From G963674665 sp964609625 (GTDB taxonomy: Bacteria; Desulfobacterota; Desulfovibrionia; Desulfovibrionales; Desulfovibrionaceae): DNA of 64,000 nucleotides. The notes under the pieces are model-generated. The model was not told the DNA's origin and did not search any database. It saw nothing but the letters and a program-made list of their open reading frames with translations. Position 1 is the first letter of the stretch. Each line of letters starts with the position of its first letter. The position numbers and the translations under genes were made by a program. Location: contig CAZSRS010000012.1 of assembly GCA_964609625.1 (NCBI GenBank), positions 1-64,000 of the forward strand, read 5' to 3'. This document shows, in pieces, positions 53,913 to 63,584 of the stretch.

Positions 53913-54674
53913 ATGAAACTCGCAGTGGCTGGAAAAGGGGGCGTGGGCAAGACCACCATCGCTGCCTGGCTGGCGGATTATCTGGCCCGGGAGGGGCGTT
54001 CTGTGTTCCTGGTGGACGCGGACACCGCCCTCTCCCTGGGGCAGGCCTCGGGACTCCCTCGGGAGCGCCTGCCCGAGCCCTTGGTCCTGCGCGGTGACCT
54101 CATCCAGGAGCGCATCGGCGTCGGCTTCATGCACCTCAATCCCGACGTGGGCGACCTGCCCGAGACCCTGGCTGTGGATTTGCCCATGCTATCAGGCACG
54201 GGGCGCAAACGGCTGTTGGTCATGGGCACGGTGGCCGGGGCAGGGGGGGGCTGCGCCTGCGCCGCTAACTCCCTGCTCAAGGCATTGCTGGCTCATTTGC
54301 TGCTCGATAGGGACGAGTGGGTCATCGTGGACCTGGAGGCTGGGGTTGAGCACCTGGGGCGCGGCACTGTCGCCGGCGTGGACGGTCTGGTAGTGGTCAG
54401 CGAGCCTTCGCGCCGCGGGCTGGAAACGGCGGCGGAGATCGCCCGCCTGGCCACGGAGCTGGGCTTGCACCGTCAGACTTTGGTCCTGAACCGCCACATA
54501 GGGGGCACGGAACTGCCGGATATCCCACACCTGCCGCCGTTGGCCGCATCCGCGCCATTCCTGGAAAGCCTGGCCGCGCGGCAACTCATGTCAAGTTCGG
54601 TGCTCGACCTGCCCGAACGGGAGAGCGTGATCGCGCCTTTCTGCCGCATGGTGCTGGCGGCCTTGGGGGAGTGA
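53913..54674 (+). CDS. cooC: CODH nickel-insertion ATPase CooC
   Basis: A MinD/SIMIBI-class ATPase needed to load nickel into the C-cluster. The 253-residue chain has the deviant Walker A GKGGVGKTT (7-15), DADTALSL (35-42), and the CXC pair (C114, C116 in GGGCACAANS) that in CooC binds metal at the dimer interface. ATG 53913 has GGAGG 5 bases upstream and starts the chain directly at the P-loop strand; the longer frame to 53853 is rejected. It is downstream of cooS and shares its promoter. Confidence 0.95.
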   Translation: MKLAVAGKGGVGKTTIAAWLADYLAREGRSVFLVDADTALSLGQASGLPRERLPEPLVLRGDLIQERIGVGFMHLNPDVGDLPETLAVDLPMLSGTGRKRLLVMGTVAGAGGGCACAANSLLKALLAHLLLDRDEWVIVDLEAGVEHLGRGTVAGVDGLVVVSEPSRRGLETAAEIARLATELGLHRQTLVLNRHIGGTELPDIPHLPPLAASAPFLESLAARQLMSSSVLDLPERESVIAPFCRMVLAALGE

Positions 54675-54732
54675 GGGGGGAGCCTGAAGAGGTCGGGTTT
54701 TACACCCAGTGCATTTCAGATTACAAGGCGCC

Positions 54733-56022
54733 ATGGAATTCGTCGCCCTGGCCTTGATTCTCCTCTATTCGGTCGTTCACGCCCTTGCGCACTACCGCAA
54801 GGTCAGTTTCGAGCAGTTCCTGCTCAACGACCAAGCCACGGGTCTGCGCCAGACTTGCGCCAGCGCCGTCGCCGGCAACGTGGGCGCCGGCACCATTGTG
54901 GGCATCTTCAGCTTCGGTGTACGCGGCGACGCCGTGGCCGTATACATCTCCATCTGCTACGCCATGGGGCTGGTGTTCACCGCTCTGCTGGCGCCGGTCG
55001 TCCACAGGCGTTGCAGGGAGGAGAACGCCACGAGTCTCATCGATTTTCTTGCCGCCTGGTTCGGCGAGGATACGCGCAAGATCGTTTGGGTGGCGGCGGG
55101 CAGTATTTTCTTTCTGCACATGGCTTCGCAGCTTCTGGCCCTTGGCGCCATCCTGGAGCGCTCCCTGGACGTGCCCTTGGGTGCGGCCATCCTTTACTCC
55201 TATGTCATCGTGACCATCTATCTGCTCAGCGGCGGGTATTATTCGGTGACACGCACCGATCAGGTGCAGTTCCTGTTCATAGTTGCCACGGCCGTGCTGG
55301 TGCTTGTGTTTCTGGACTGGGGTTCACTCTGGGCCATGCCCGAGCGCCTGTACACCCCGGCGAACTACAGCCCGGTGTTCGTGTTGGGCATCTTGCTGTT
55401 TCTGGCGCCATCCGCCCCCATCTCCATCGACAACTGGCATCGGGTGATTTCCTCTCGCGACTCCACGGTTGCGCGCAAGGGCTTTTTTCTGGCCGCGGGA
55501 CTCTGTCTGCTGGTGTATCTGAGCTTTTCGCTTCTGGGCCTACTGGCACCCCCTGGCACTGGGGAACCCGTGGGGCTCATGCGCCAGCTGTTCCCGCCCG
55601 TGCTCTCCTTTTTCGGGATACTGGCCCTGGTCATGGCCGTGGTCTCGACCATGGACAGCACGATCTTGCCCCTTGCCGCCCCCATCTGTGCAAACGTGCG
55701 TGGCAGCAGGCTCAGGGCCATGCGTTTGACGGTGTTCGCGATCATGAGTGGCATCGCGCTCACGGCCTATCTGTTGGGTGATGTGGTCACGGGATTGATC
55801 GGGGCGCTGAGTTCTCTGGTGGCGTTGTTTCCCGCGGTGCTCACGGCGCTCTTGAAGCGCCGGCCGTCGGCCCTGGCGTTGAAGATATCCTTGCCCGCGG
55901 CCATCCTGTCGAGCATGGCCTTCTTGAAGGTGTACGAGGAATACGCTTTTCTGGCTGGAATCGGCGTGAGCTTCGTGCTGTTCTATGGCATTCGCGCTTG
56001 GGACCTGCGGCGCAGAGCCTGA
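54733..56022 (+). CDS. sodium:solute symporter family-like transporter
   Basis: 429 residues with about 12 TM helices in the SSS arrangement: the unwound first helix GNVGAGTIVGIFSFGVRG (about 48-65), SGGYYSVTRTDQVQFLFI (about 167-185), IDNWHRVISSRDS, and FGILALVMAVVSTMDSTILPLA late. Substrate is not predictable. It starts 58 bases after cooC (ATG 54733, AAGG upstream; GTG 54709 also in frame), so it may be transcribed with the CO genes. No CO-linked transporter of this family is known to me. Confidence 0.82.
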   Translation: MEFVALALILLYSVVHALAHYRKVSFEQFLLNDQATGLRQTCASAVAGNVGAGTIVGIFSFGVRGDAVAVYISICYAMGLVFTALLAPVVHRRCREENATSLIDFLAAWFGEDTRKIVWVAAGSIFFLHMASQLLALGAILERSLDVPLGAAILYSYVIVTIYLLSGGYYSVTRTDQVQFLFIVATAVLVLVFLDWGSLWAMPERLYTPANYSPVFVLGILLFLAPSAPISIDNWHRVISSRDSTVARKGFFLAAGLCLLVYLSFSLLGLLAPPGTGEPVGLMRQLFPPVLSFFGILALVMAVVSTMDSTILPLAAPICANVRGSRLRAMRLTVFAIMSGIALTAYLLGDVVTGLIGALSSLVALFPAVLTALLKRRPSALALKISLPAAILSSMAFLKVYEEYAFLAGIGVSFVLFYGIRAWDLRRRA

Positions 56023-56050
56023 TTGCCGCGGATGTCGGAAATCCGCACAA

Positions 56051-56070
56051 GCGTGCCACTGGGGGCACGC
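56051..56070. terminator. possible shared hairpin between convergent genes
   Basis: GCGTGCC (56051-56057) and GGCACGC (56064-56070), 7-bp stem with a 6-base loop, between the symporter and the small minus-strand gene. No T-run on either side. Confidence 0.35.
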
Positions 56071-56075
56071 CTGTG

Positions 56076-56279
56076 TCAGGATCGCGACGGGGTGAGCACG
56101 TGCCCGCTCATGGCCAGCATGATGGCCACGCCCCTGCGCTGTGCTTCGTCCGGGTTGATGAAGCCGCCGGCAACGAAGCGCTTGCCGCGGCAGGAAACGC
56201 GCACATTGAAGGTGAGATCCTCGTTGGGAAAGATGTTCATTTCACAGTAGTCTTGTTGTTGCATCGTCCTGGCGTTCAT
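56076..56279 (-). CDS. 67-residue conserved-type small protein
   Basis: A small cytosolic protein with alternating charged and hydrophobic segments: MNARTMQQQDYCEMNIFPNE, then FNVRVSCRGKRFVAGGFINPDEAQRRGVAIML split over about residues 24-56. It looks like a compact beta-rich domain. No family recognised. ATG 56279 has AGGAGG 7 bases upstream; an in-frame ATG 15 codons earlier would place that site inside the gene. It lies between the symporter and the coiled-coil gene. Confidence 0.6.
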   Translation of the reverse strand: MNARTMQQQDYCEMNIFPNEDLTFNVRVSCRGKRFVAGGFINPDEAQRRGVAIMLAMSGHVLTPSRS

Positions 56280-56357
56280 GGCACTGCCTCCTGTCTTGTC
56301 GTGTTTGGTGTCGACAAGATTCAAGCAAGAGTCGTGCCATGTGATGACATTGACTGT

Positions 56358-56969
56358 TCAGCGCATGCGTTCTTTGAGTTTTCGTTGTTCTTTTTCATAC
56401 CAGGAATCCAACTCGTCCTTTTCGGCCAAGAGGTCCTCGCGCTCCCTGGTGTAGAGGCGGTCGGCGTCGTCCACGTCCTGCTGCCTGTCGTCGAGTACTT
56501 CCTGCAGTTCCTGGAAGCGACGTTTGGTTCCTTCCACATTCTGGATGCTCAAGAGATCCCGCTCCACTTCGCGGACGCGTTCCATGAGCTCGCGCATACG
56601 TCGTTCGTAGTCGTCGTCCAGGTCGTCGGCGCGTTGTTGCAGTTCCTGAGAGCGGCGGTTGTATTCCTCGGTGAGCTTGTTCAGCGCGGCGATGTACTCT
56701 GGGTTTTCCTCGAGGGGGATGGCGGATTTGTCGTCTGGAGTTCCCGGGGCCTCGGGGGCTGGCGTCCCGGTGTCTGGTGGAGGCGTTTCGTCCTGGCGGG
56801 GAGGTTCCTTGACGTGTGGCGCGGTGTTTTTCGGGGGGTTTTTTTGGATGATGCGGATCCCAGAGGCGTCCTTGTCGATTTCCAATTGCTGCCCGCATAC
56901 CGCGACGGGCGTGCAGAGCAGCGAGGCCAGGATGAGGTACGACAGCAAACGAGGGCGGGAGTGCGTCAT
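56358..56969 (-). CDS. periplasmic coiled-coil protein of unknown function
   Basis: 203 residues: signal peptide (SYLILASLLCTPVAVCGQQ, about 9-27), a proline/threonine-rich linker (about 45-80) and a long charged coiled coil (about 90-200, many D, E, R, Q; YNRRSQELQQRADDLDDDY). No lipobox is clear; VAVC is a poor one. ATG 56969 has AAGGTG upstream and begins the signal peptide; the longer frame above it is rejected. Function unknown. It follows the SBP_bac_3-type kinase gene on the same strand with a 191-base gap. Confidence 0.72.
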   Translation of the reverse strand: MTHSRPRLLSYLILASLLCTPVAVCGQQLEIDKDASGIRIIQKNPPKNTAPHVKEPPRQDETPPPDTGTPAPEAPGTPDDKSAIPLEENPEYIAALNKLTEEYNRRSQELQQRADDLDDDYERRMRELMERVREVERDLLSIQNVEGTKRRFQELQEVLDDRQQDVDDADRLYTREREDLLAEKDELDSWYEKEQRKLKERMR

Positions 56970-57160
56970 GACAATGCACCTTGGTTGTGGTGTTTTGTGC
57001 GTGACTATACGGGTTTTTGGAGAGCTGTTCAACGTGCTGGGCAAGGTCGTGGGAAGCTGTTTGAAGTCAAGGGGGGCAATAGCCTCCATCCAGTGTGCAA
57101 TGCTGTGGTCCTTGAGGTTGTGGGAAAGGGGAGGACATCTGGTAGGGGTGGTCTTCCGCT

Positions 57161-60103
57161 TCAATCCCTGGGTTTGCGCCGTCGTATCACCCGCTCCAGC
57201 GTTTCCAGTAGGATTTCCAGTTCCACGGGCTTGGCCAGGTAGTCGTCCATGCCCGCCGCGAAGAATTTGTCCTTGTCACCGGTCATGGCGTAGGCCGTGA
57301 GTGCGATGATGGGGATGCCGGACCTGGAGGGGCCGGCCTCGCCCCCACGGATGGCGCGGGTGGCTTCTACTCCGTCCATCACCGGCATCTGGATGTCCAT
57401 GAGGATGATATCGAAGGACTCCTTGCGCAGGATATCCAGGACCTGCCTGCCGTGTTCCACCGCGGTGACCGAATACCCGGCCTTTTGGAGCAGCTTCAGG
57501 GTGCTCATCTGGCTGACGAGGTCATCCTCGGCGAGCAGTACCTTCAGGCCGTGAACTTGTCGGGTCTGCTGGACCATGGGTTCCAGGGCTGCGATCTCGA
57601 AAGCCGCGACGTTGCCGAAGGGAACGGCGCAGAATACGGTTGTACCCCGCCCCTGCTCGCTGACGATGGACATATTGCCGCCCATGAGTTCGACAAGCCG
57701 CTTGGTGATGGCCAGACCGAGCCCCGCGCCCTGGTATCTGCGGCGATAATCGCTTTCGGCCTGGACAAAGGGGGCGAAGATGGCGTCGAGCATTTCGTCC
57801 GAGATGCCGATGCCCGTGTCGCTCACCGAGATGAGTATACGGTTGTGCTCTGGTTGCAGCGTTGTGAGGAGGTACACTTCCAGGGTGACCTGTCCGGATT
57901 CGGTGAATTTGACGGCATTGCCCAGAAGGTTGCTACAGACCTGTTGCAACCGGGCCGGGTCGCCGCGCAGGAGCCGGGGAATGGAGGAGTCCAGGTGGAA
58001 GCTCAGGGCCAGCCCTTTCTGCTTCGCGGCGGGGAGGAAGAGTTGGTGCAGGGAGTTCATGATCTCCAGGAAGTCGAAGGGCTCGCTGAGGATGAGCATC
58101 TTGCCGGCTTCCACGCGGGAAAGGTCCAGCAGGTCACCGAGCAGGCGGGTCAGCCGTTGGCTGGATTTGAGCGCCGTGTCGACGTAGTCGCCCTGCTCCT
58201 GATCGAGGCTCGTGGTATGCAGCAACTGGATCATGCCGATGATGCCGTTGAGGGGAGTCCTGAGTTCGTGGCTCATGTTGGCCAGGAACTCGGTCTTGGC
58301 TCTGCTGGCTGCCTCGGCCTGCTCCTTGGACTGGAGCAGTTCCTGTTCCACAATCTTGCGTTGGGTGATGTTCCGGGCAAAGCCACTGATCAGAAAGGAA
58401 CCGTCGGCATTCACTTCCTGTACGCGGGCATTCATGCTGATCCAGATGGCAGAGCCGTCCACCCTGCGGGACGCTATTTCGAAATTGAAAACTTCGCCAT
58501 CCGCCTCGAGTCGCTCCAGGAATTCCTGCCGTTGGTCGGGGTCCTGGTAGAGCGTGTTGGTCAGGTCGTGATACTTTTCCATGAACTCCTGGGGTGATGC
58601 CGCGCCCACGATGCGTGCCATTTCAGGGTTCACGTGCAGTGGGCGGCCGTCGGAATGGGTGAGAAACACTCCCACTGGCGCGTTCTCGAACAGCTCGCGG
58701 TACATGCGTTCGCTGGAGCGCAAGGCCTCTTCGGTGGAAATCAGTTCCTCGTTGATGACCCGAAGTTCTTCGTTGCTTTCCTGCAAATGTTCATTGGTTT
58801 TTTCCAGGGTCTCTTCCATGCTCCGGCGTTCAGTGACGTCGAACACAATGGAGTAGAGCAGAGGGGTGTCATCCACCAATATGGGGCCGCTGTAGACCTC
58901 CACGTCGCGGACCTCACCGTTGGCAAGGCGGTGGCGGAACGTGAAGCAGCGTTTCTCCTGGGACTTGGCGGCGGTTATCTCGGCCAGGACTTCCTGTGGA
59001 GAAAGGATGTTGACGTCCTGGATGTACATCCCGGTGAAGGTATCGTGGTCCCAGCCGTAAAAGCTCGATGCAGCGGGGTTGACGTCCACGATTTTCCCGT
59101 CTGCCGGGTCTATGAGCAGCATCACCGCGAGGTTGTGTTCGAACATGCTCTTGTAGCGCTGTTGGCTGGAGACGAGATGGCGAGTGCGTTCCCGCACCTG
59201 ACGCTTGAGGCTCCAGCTCCAGAGCAGCACGAGCAACAGCAACGCCAGGAGTGGGGCGCCGATGTATACTGAAAGGAGCAGTATCTTCCTGGTGGACAAG
59301 CTGTCGTGTTCAAGGACTCCGAGCCAGTGTTTGCGGATATCGTGGTACTCGCCGCTCTGTTTGAGAATCGCCAAGCCTTCCACGAACAACGAAAGCAGGT
59401 TCTGATGTCCCTTTTTCACGGCATAGCAGTATTCCACGGTCAGCAGCGGCGGGCCGGAGACACGCAGGTTGTCCAGCCCCAGGGTCTCGATCCAGTACAG
59501 GCCCGGCAGCTGGGCAGCCAGGGCGCAGTCGTTGTTTCCCGCCGCGAGACGCCGCAGGGCCTCTGCCTGGTCGGCCACGAGCACGGCGTTGCGATCCAGG
59601 CCCAGTTTGATCAGGAAGTCATGCATGATGTCACCACGCATGACGATTATTTCCTTGCCGGCCAGGTCCTCGACCCGGGAGATGTCTGTTGTCTCCTGTC
59701 GAACAAAGATGGAGTGGTTGATCATGGTGTGGGGTGGAGAGAAATCCATGACCTTGGCCCGTTCCCCGGAGTGAAACATGCCGTGGACCACGTCGATTTC
59801 ACCGCTTTCCAGGGCGGCGCGTGTTTCAGGCCATGGGGCCAGACGGATTTCGACCTGCAATCCCATGATCCTGGCAATGGCGCGGGTCAGTTCGACGTTG
59901 TACCCGGCAGGTCGTCCCTCGGCGTCGAGGAATTCGTACGGGGGATAGTTCTTGTCACCACCCACCACGATGACCCGTGGGATGGATTCATCAGTATGTG
60001 CGGCGTATGAAGCGTCAATGGGCAGGATGAGCAGCGTGCACGCGATAAACGCGCGAAAAAAAGAGAGAGCGAAAAGAGGGGATGAATTATCGGCGTGATG
60101 CAT
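57161..60103 (-). CDS. hybrid sensor kinase with an SBP_bac_3-type periplasmic domain
   Basis: 980 residues. Order: signal/TM (about 10-35), amino acid-binding-protein-like domain (about 43-262; VVGGDKNYPPYEFLDAEGRP, MRGDIMHDFLIKLG), TM (about 274-298), PAS (about 312-425), PAS (about 460-580), HisKA with NMSHELRTP (H612), HATPase (NAVKF, DTGIGI, GAGLGLAITK) and a receiver with AEDD and D903 in LMDIQMP. Its kinase and receiver parts are close to the NMT1-type kinase 9 kb away, so these are likely paralogues with different sensors. ATG 60103 gives the signal segment; ATG 60250 is in frame, but a TATACT promoter-like element lies between them. Confidence 0.88.
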   Translation of the reverse strand: MHHADNSSPLFALSFFRAFIACTLLILPIDASYAAHTDESIPRVIVVGGDKNYPPYEFLDAEGRPAGYNVELTRAIARIMGLQVEIRLAPWPETRAALESGEIDVVHGMFHSGERAKVMDFSPPHTMINHSIFVRQETTDISRVEDLAGKEIIVMRGDIMHDFLIKLGLDRNAVLVADQAEALRRLAAGNNDCALAAQLPGLYWIETLGLDNLRVSGPPLLTVEYCYAVKKGHQNLLSLFVEGLAILKQSGEYHDIRKHWLGVLEHDSLSTRKILLLSVYIGAPLLALLLLVLLWSWSLKRQVRERTRHLVSSQQRYKSMFEHNLAVMLLIDPADGKIVDVNPAASSFYGWDHDTFTGMYIQDVNILSPQEVLAEITAAKSQEKRCFTFRHRLANGEVRDVEVYSGPILVDDTPLLYSIVFDVTERRSMEETLEKTNEHLQESNEELRVINEELISTEEALRSSERMYRELFENAPVGVFLTHSDGRPLHVNPEMARIVGAASPQEFMEKYHDLTNTLYQDPDQRQEFLERLEADGEVFNFEIASRRVDGSAIWISMNARVQEVNADGSFLISGFARNITQRKIVEQELLQSKEQAEAASRAKTEFLANMSHELRTPLNGIIGMIQLLHTTSLDQEQGDYVDTALKSSQRLTRLLGDLLDLSRVEAGKMLILSEPFDFLEIMNSLHQLFLPAAKQKGLALSFHLDSSIPRLLRGDPARLQQVCSNLLGNAVKFTESGQVTLEVYLLTTLQPEHNRILISVSDTGIGISDEMLDAIFAPFVQAESDYRRRYQGAGLGLAITKRLVELMGGNMSIVSEQGRGTTVFCAVPFGNVAAFEIAALEPMVQQTRQVHGLKVLLAEDDLVSQMSTLKLLQKAGYSVTAVEHGRQVLDILRKESFDIILMDIQMPVMDGVEATRAIRGGEAGPSRSGIPIIALTAYAMTGDKDKFFAAGMDDYLAKPVELEILLETLERVIRRRKPRD

Positions 60104-60297
60104 AGCTTGTGGAGAAGGTTCTATAGGCCGTAAATATGGGCAAACGCGGGGATATTGGTTCGACATATAGTATATTCTCGATTTGTTTTCTCGCATAATT
60201 GGGCGGAAATGTAAACAACGCATCGCGATTTCTGCAATCGTGGGCTTCATGAGGCGCGGAAATCAAAGGACTGGGAACTGTTAGCAGCGAAAGCCGT

Positions 60298-62919
60298 TCA
60301 GGAAACGAGCAACGTGAAGGAACCGTCTTGATCCAGGCCCAGAAAGGCCTTGCCGGGCTTGGTATTGGAGCCCATCTGGGCCAGGATTGTTCTGCTCAAG
60401 TTGGGGAGCACCTCCTGGGCCAGGATGTGATCGATACCCCTTGCGCCTGAGTCGTTGAGCAGGCAGCGTTGGGCGATACTGCCGGGCACTTCGGGGGCGA
60501 AGTCAAGGATCAGGCCGTTGGTCAGACGCAGGCGGTTGCTCAGGCGCTCCAGCTTGATGGCCGCGATTTCCGTCAAAGGGGCGAGGGTGAGAGGATAATA
60601 AGGGGCCACGGTCATGCGCCCCAACAGGGATGGCTTGAAGTGCTCGGAAAGCACGGGGCGAATGGCGTCGAGCACCAGTTCCGTGGAAGGCAGCCCCTCC
60701 GCGCAGATCTCGTGGATGTCCTCGGCTGCCAAGTTGCTGGTGAGGAAAATCATGGTATTGCTGAAGTCCACGGAACGGCCCTCGCCGTCCGCGAGCAGGC
60801 CCTTGTCAAAAACCTGGTGGAAGAGGTTGAGCACTTCGGGATTGGATTTTTCCGCCTCGTCTAGGAGCAACACGCAGAAGGGGCGACGGCGGATGGCCTC
60901 GGTGAGCAGTCCACCTTCACCGTAGCCCACATACCCCGGAGGGGAGCCAATGAGCCGGCTGACGCTGTGACGCTCTTGGAATTCGCTCATATTCAGGGCC
61001 ACGATGGAGTTTTCGTCGCCGAAAAAAAGGTCGGCCAGGGCCAGGGCGGTTTCGGTCTTGCCCACGCCGGTGGGCCCCACCAGCAGGAAGACGCCAAGAG
61101 GCTGGTTGGGATCGCTCAGTCCCGAAGTGGCGGCCTGAATGGCGTCGGTGATGATGCGCAGGGCCTGCTCCTGTCCTCGGATGCGCGCGGCGAGAGAGGT
61201 CTCGAGGTCGAGCACGGTCTGGGCGTGATCCCGCAACAGCTTGCCCAGCGGGATTCCAGTCCAGTCCGAGATGACCTGGGCCACTACTTCCGGATCCACC
61301 TCGTGGCGCACCAGGGGGGTTTCACCCTGCAAGACGCGCAGCTCCTCCAAACGTTGCTGGAGCAGTTCCTTGGGCGCTCCGGGTTCCATGCGCAGGAAAG
61401 ACACCTCGCCCACCAAGTCGCGTTCGTGTTCCCAGCGTTGTCTGAGAGGTTGGACCAGGTTTTCGATTTCGGTGAGCTGCCTGCGTTGTTGCTTGAGCAG
61501 TGCTAGGTCGATGTCGGCGTCCTTGGCTTGGTCCAATTCCAGGGATGCAATGGAACGCAGGATGCGTTCACGCTTCAGTTCCAGATCACCCAGGGATTCA
61601 GGGGGGTGGCTGAGATTGATGCGGACCCTGGCTGCCGCGGTGTCGAGCACGTCAACGGCCTTGTCTGGAAGGTTGCGCCCCGTGATGTAGCGTCGGGAAA
61701 GTGTCGCGGCAGCCACCAGGGCGTCGTCACGGATGCTTACGGCATGGTCTTTTTCGTAGCGTGGCCTGAGCCCGCGCAGGATGTCCACGGTGTCGGCGAG
61801 GTCGGGTTCGTCGATGTGCACGGGCTGGAAGCGTCTGGTCAGTGCCTGATCCTTTTCGAAATACTTCTTGTACTCCGGCCAGGTGGTGGCCGCGATGGTT
61901 CGAAGTTCACCGCGGGCCAGGGCGGGTTTGAGCAAGTTGGCCGCGTCGCTGCCCCCCGCGCGCCCACCAGCGCCCACGAGCACGTGCGCTTCGTCGATGA
62001 ACAGGATCACCGGGAAATCGGCTTCGCCGATCTCACGGATAACGGTCTTGAGGCGGTTTTCGAATTCGCCCTTCATGCCAGCCCCGGCTTCCAAGAGTCC
62101 TACGTCGAGGCTGAGGATACGCACACCCTGGAGGTTCTCGGGTACGTTGCCGCCAGCGATGCGCAGGGCCAATCCCTCGACAACCGCGGTCTTGCCCACG
62201 CCGGCGTCACCCACCAGGATGGGGTTGTTTTTCTTGCGGCGGGCCAGGATGTCGATAATTTGGCGCATTTCACGCTCCCGTCCCAGTACCGGATCCATGC
62301 GTCCCGAGGCTGCCAGTGCCGAAAGATCGCTGCAAAAGCGGTCCAGGCTGTTTTTAGGCACTGATTCCGTCGGGTCAGGCACCAAAGCGTGGTGTGAAGC
62401 CCCATGCCGTGAACGACGCAACGCGGCGCGACCTGGGGGCTCTGTTTCGCAGGAAGCTGCCGTGGCCGTGGAGAAATGGGCCAGGATCCGTTCCCTGGAT
62501 ATGGAGCGCAGGGTGGCCGCGCAAGGTCCGGCGCAGACCTCCTTGGGCGAACCTAGCAGTGCCGCGAGCAGGGCGCCTGAGCGGATGGCGTCTTCCTTGA
62601 GTTCGATGGAAGCGGTGAGCCAGGCGTCCTGGAGCAGTTCCACCAGCAGGGGGGAGAGGGAGGGGCGCCCGGGATTTCCCCGGGGGAGTTCAGTGAGCAC
62701 GTGGTTCAGGATCAGGGCCAATGCTTCGGGATCCACGTCGAAATGGCGCAGGATCAGGGCCAGGTCGGCATCCGGCTCCAGGCAGAAGGTCAGCAGAAGG
62801 TGTTCGATGCTGACTTCATAGTGGTTTTTTTCGGCGCAGAGGGAAGCGGTCTGTTGCAGTGCCTCGAAACAGAAAGGGTTGAGCCGCTCCAACAGGGCGT
62901 TGAGGTTGACCTTGAGCAT
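60298..62919 (-). CDS. clpV: type VI secretion ATPase ClpV/TssH
   Basis: Disassembles contracted type VI sheaths. The 873-residue chain has an N-domain (LNPFCFEALQQTASLCAEKNHYEVSIEH, split over 13-40) typical of ClpV, AAA-1 with GDAGVGKTAVVEG (about 232-244), a ClpB-type middle region (about 430-545), and AAA-2 with VGPTGVGKTETALAL (about 610) and PPGYVGYGEGG. The N-domain and SPLLVELLQDAWL distinguish it from ClpB. The ATG follows a GAGGGGGGG stretch. It lies at the left edge of a likely type VI locus that continues beyond the window. Confidence 0.9.
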   Translation of the reverse strand: MLKVNLNALLERLNPFCFEALQQTASLCAEKNHYEVSIEHLLLTFCLEPDADLALILRHFDVDPEALALILNHVLTELPRGNPGRPSLSPLLVELLQDAWLTASIELKEDAIRSGALLAALLGSPKEVCAGPCAATLRSISRERILAHFSTATAASCETEPPGRAALRRSRHGASHHALVPDPTESVPKNSLDRFCSDLSALAASGRMDPVLGREREMRQIIDILARRKKNNPILVGDAGVGKTAVVEGLALRIAGGNVPENLQGVRILSLDVGLLEAGAGMKGEFENRLKTVIREIGEADFPVILFIDEAHVLVGAGGRAGGSDAANLLKPALARGELRTIAATTWPEYKKYFEKDQALTRRFQPVHIDEPDLADTVDILRGLRPRYEKDHAVSIRDDALVAAATLSRRYITGRNLPDKAVDVLDTAAARVRINLSHPPESLGDLELKRERILRSIASLELDQAKDADIDLALLKQQRRQLTEIENLVQPLRQRWEHERDLVGEVSFLRMEPGAPKELLQQRLEELRVLQGETPLVRHEVDPEVVAQVISDWTGIPLGKLLRDHAQTVLDLETSLAARIRGQEQALRIITDAIQAATSGLSDPNQPLGVFLLVGPTGVGKTETALALADLFFGDENSIVALNMSEFQERHSVSRLIGSPPGYVGYGEGGLLTEAIRRRPFCVLLLDEAEKSNPEVLNLFHQVFDKGLLADGEGRSVDFSNTMIFLTSNLAAEDIHEICAEGLPSTELVLDAIRPVLSEHFKPSLLGRMTVAPYYPLTLAPLTEIAAIKLERLSNRLRLTNGLILDFAPEVPGSIAQRCLLNDSGARGIDHILAQEVLPNLSRTILAQMGSNTKPGKAFLGLDQDGSFTLLVS

Positions 62920-62969
62920 TGTGCCCCCCCTCGGGCTGCGATCCCATGACGGTCCGACAGGTGGCAGCT

Positions 62970-63446
62970 TTACGGCCGCGTCACGTTGAGGGTTTTGGCA
63001 AGCAACTCCTGGTCGTTATGCAGGATTTGCAGGGTATATGCTCCCGTAGCATCGTTCTCGGAAAATTCGATGTTGGTGATGGTAAGGGAACCAGAGACCG
63101 CTTCCATGGTTCCAGAACTGACACCACCCGATGGATTCGTGACTCGAAGCTCGATCTGCAAACGCTGTCCGGAGGGATTGGTGTTGATCACGTATCTGAT
63201 GCTGAAAAAGTTGTGCTCTCTGATGGGGATATCCAAGGTGGTCTGGAGGTGCTGGATGTTGGAGAGCTTGGCCGTGTCAGAATCGCTTTCCACCAGCACA
63301 ACTTTATCGTCGTAGGCGTACAGTCCATACTCCAGGACTTCCACGCCTGTGACCTGGGCAGCATGGGCGTCGGGATTATGGCCCAGGAGAAACACAAGCA
63401 GCGGCAAGCAGGTGAACCAGAGGGCGGCACTGTAGACGTGTTTCAT
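62970..63446 (-). CDS. exported protein, possibly DUF3859-like
   Basis: 158 residues with a signal peptide (LPLLVFLLGHNPDAHAAQ, about 14-30) and one beta-rich domain: VEVLEYGLYAYDDKV, TTLDIPIREHNFFSIRYVIN, RLQIELRVTNPSGG, GAYTLQILHNDQELL. The pattern (extended strand, a central FXIRY strand, later P/N-rich loops) resembles DUF3859, but I cannot confirm this. ATG 63446 with GGAGG is preferred over a 40-codon extension. It precedes clpV on the same strand by 50 bases, so they likely share a transcript. Confidence 0.72.
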   Translation of the reverse strand: MKHVYSAALWFTCLPLLVFLLGHNPDAHAAQVTGVEVLEYGLYAYDDKVVLVESDSDTAKLSNIQHLQTTLDIPIREHNFFSIRYVINTNPSGQRLQIELRVTNPSGGVSSGTMEAVSGSLTITNIEFSENDATGAYTLQILHNDQELLAKTLNVTRP

Positions 63447-63584
63447 GCGATCTGCCTCCATCTTTGTGTGACCCGCGCGACCCTGCGTACCGGCGTCGCC
63501 GCCGCGCCGGTCACTGGATCGACGATCATGTTTCGCGATCTTAATACGCTTCCGATACGTATACAACCCTGTGTTGCGAGCGTC

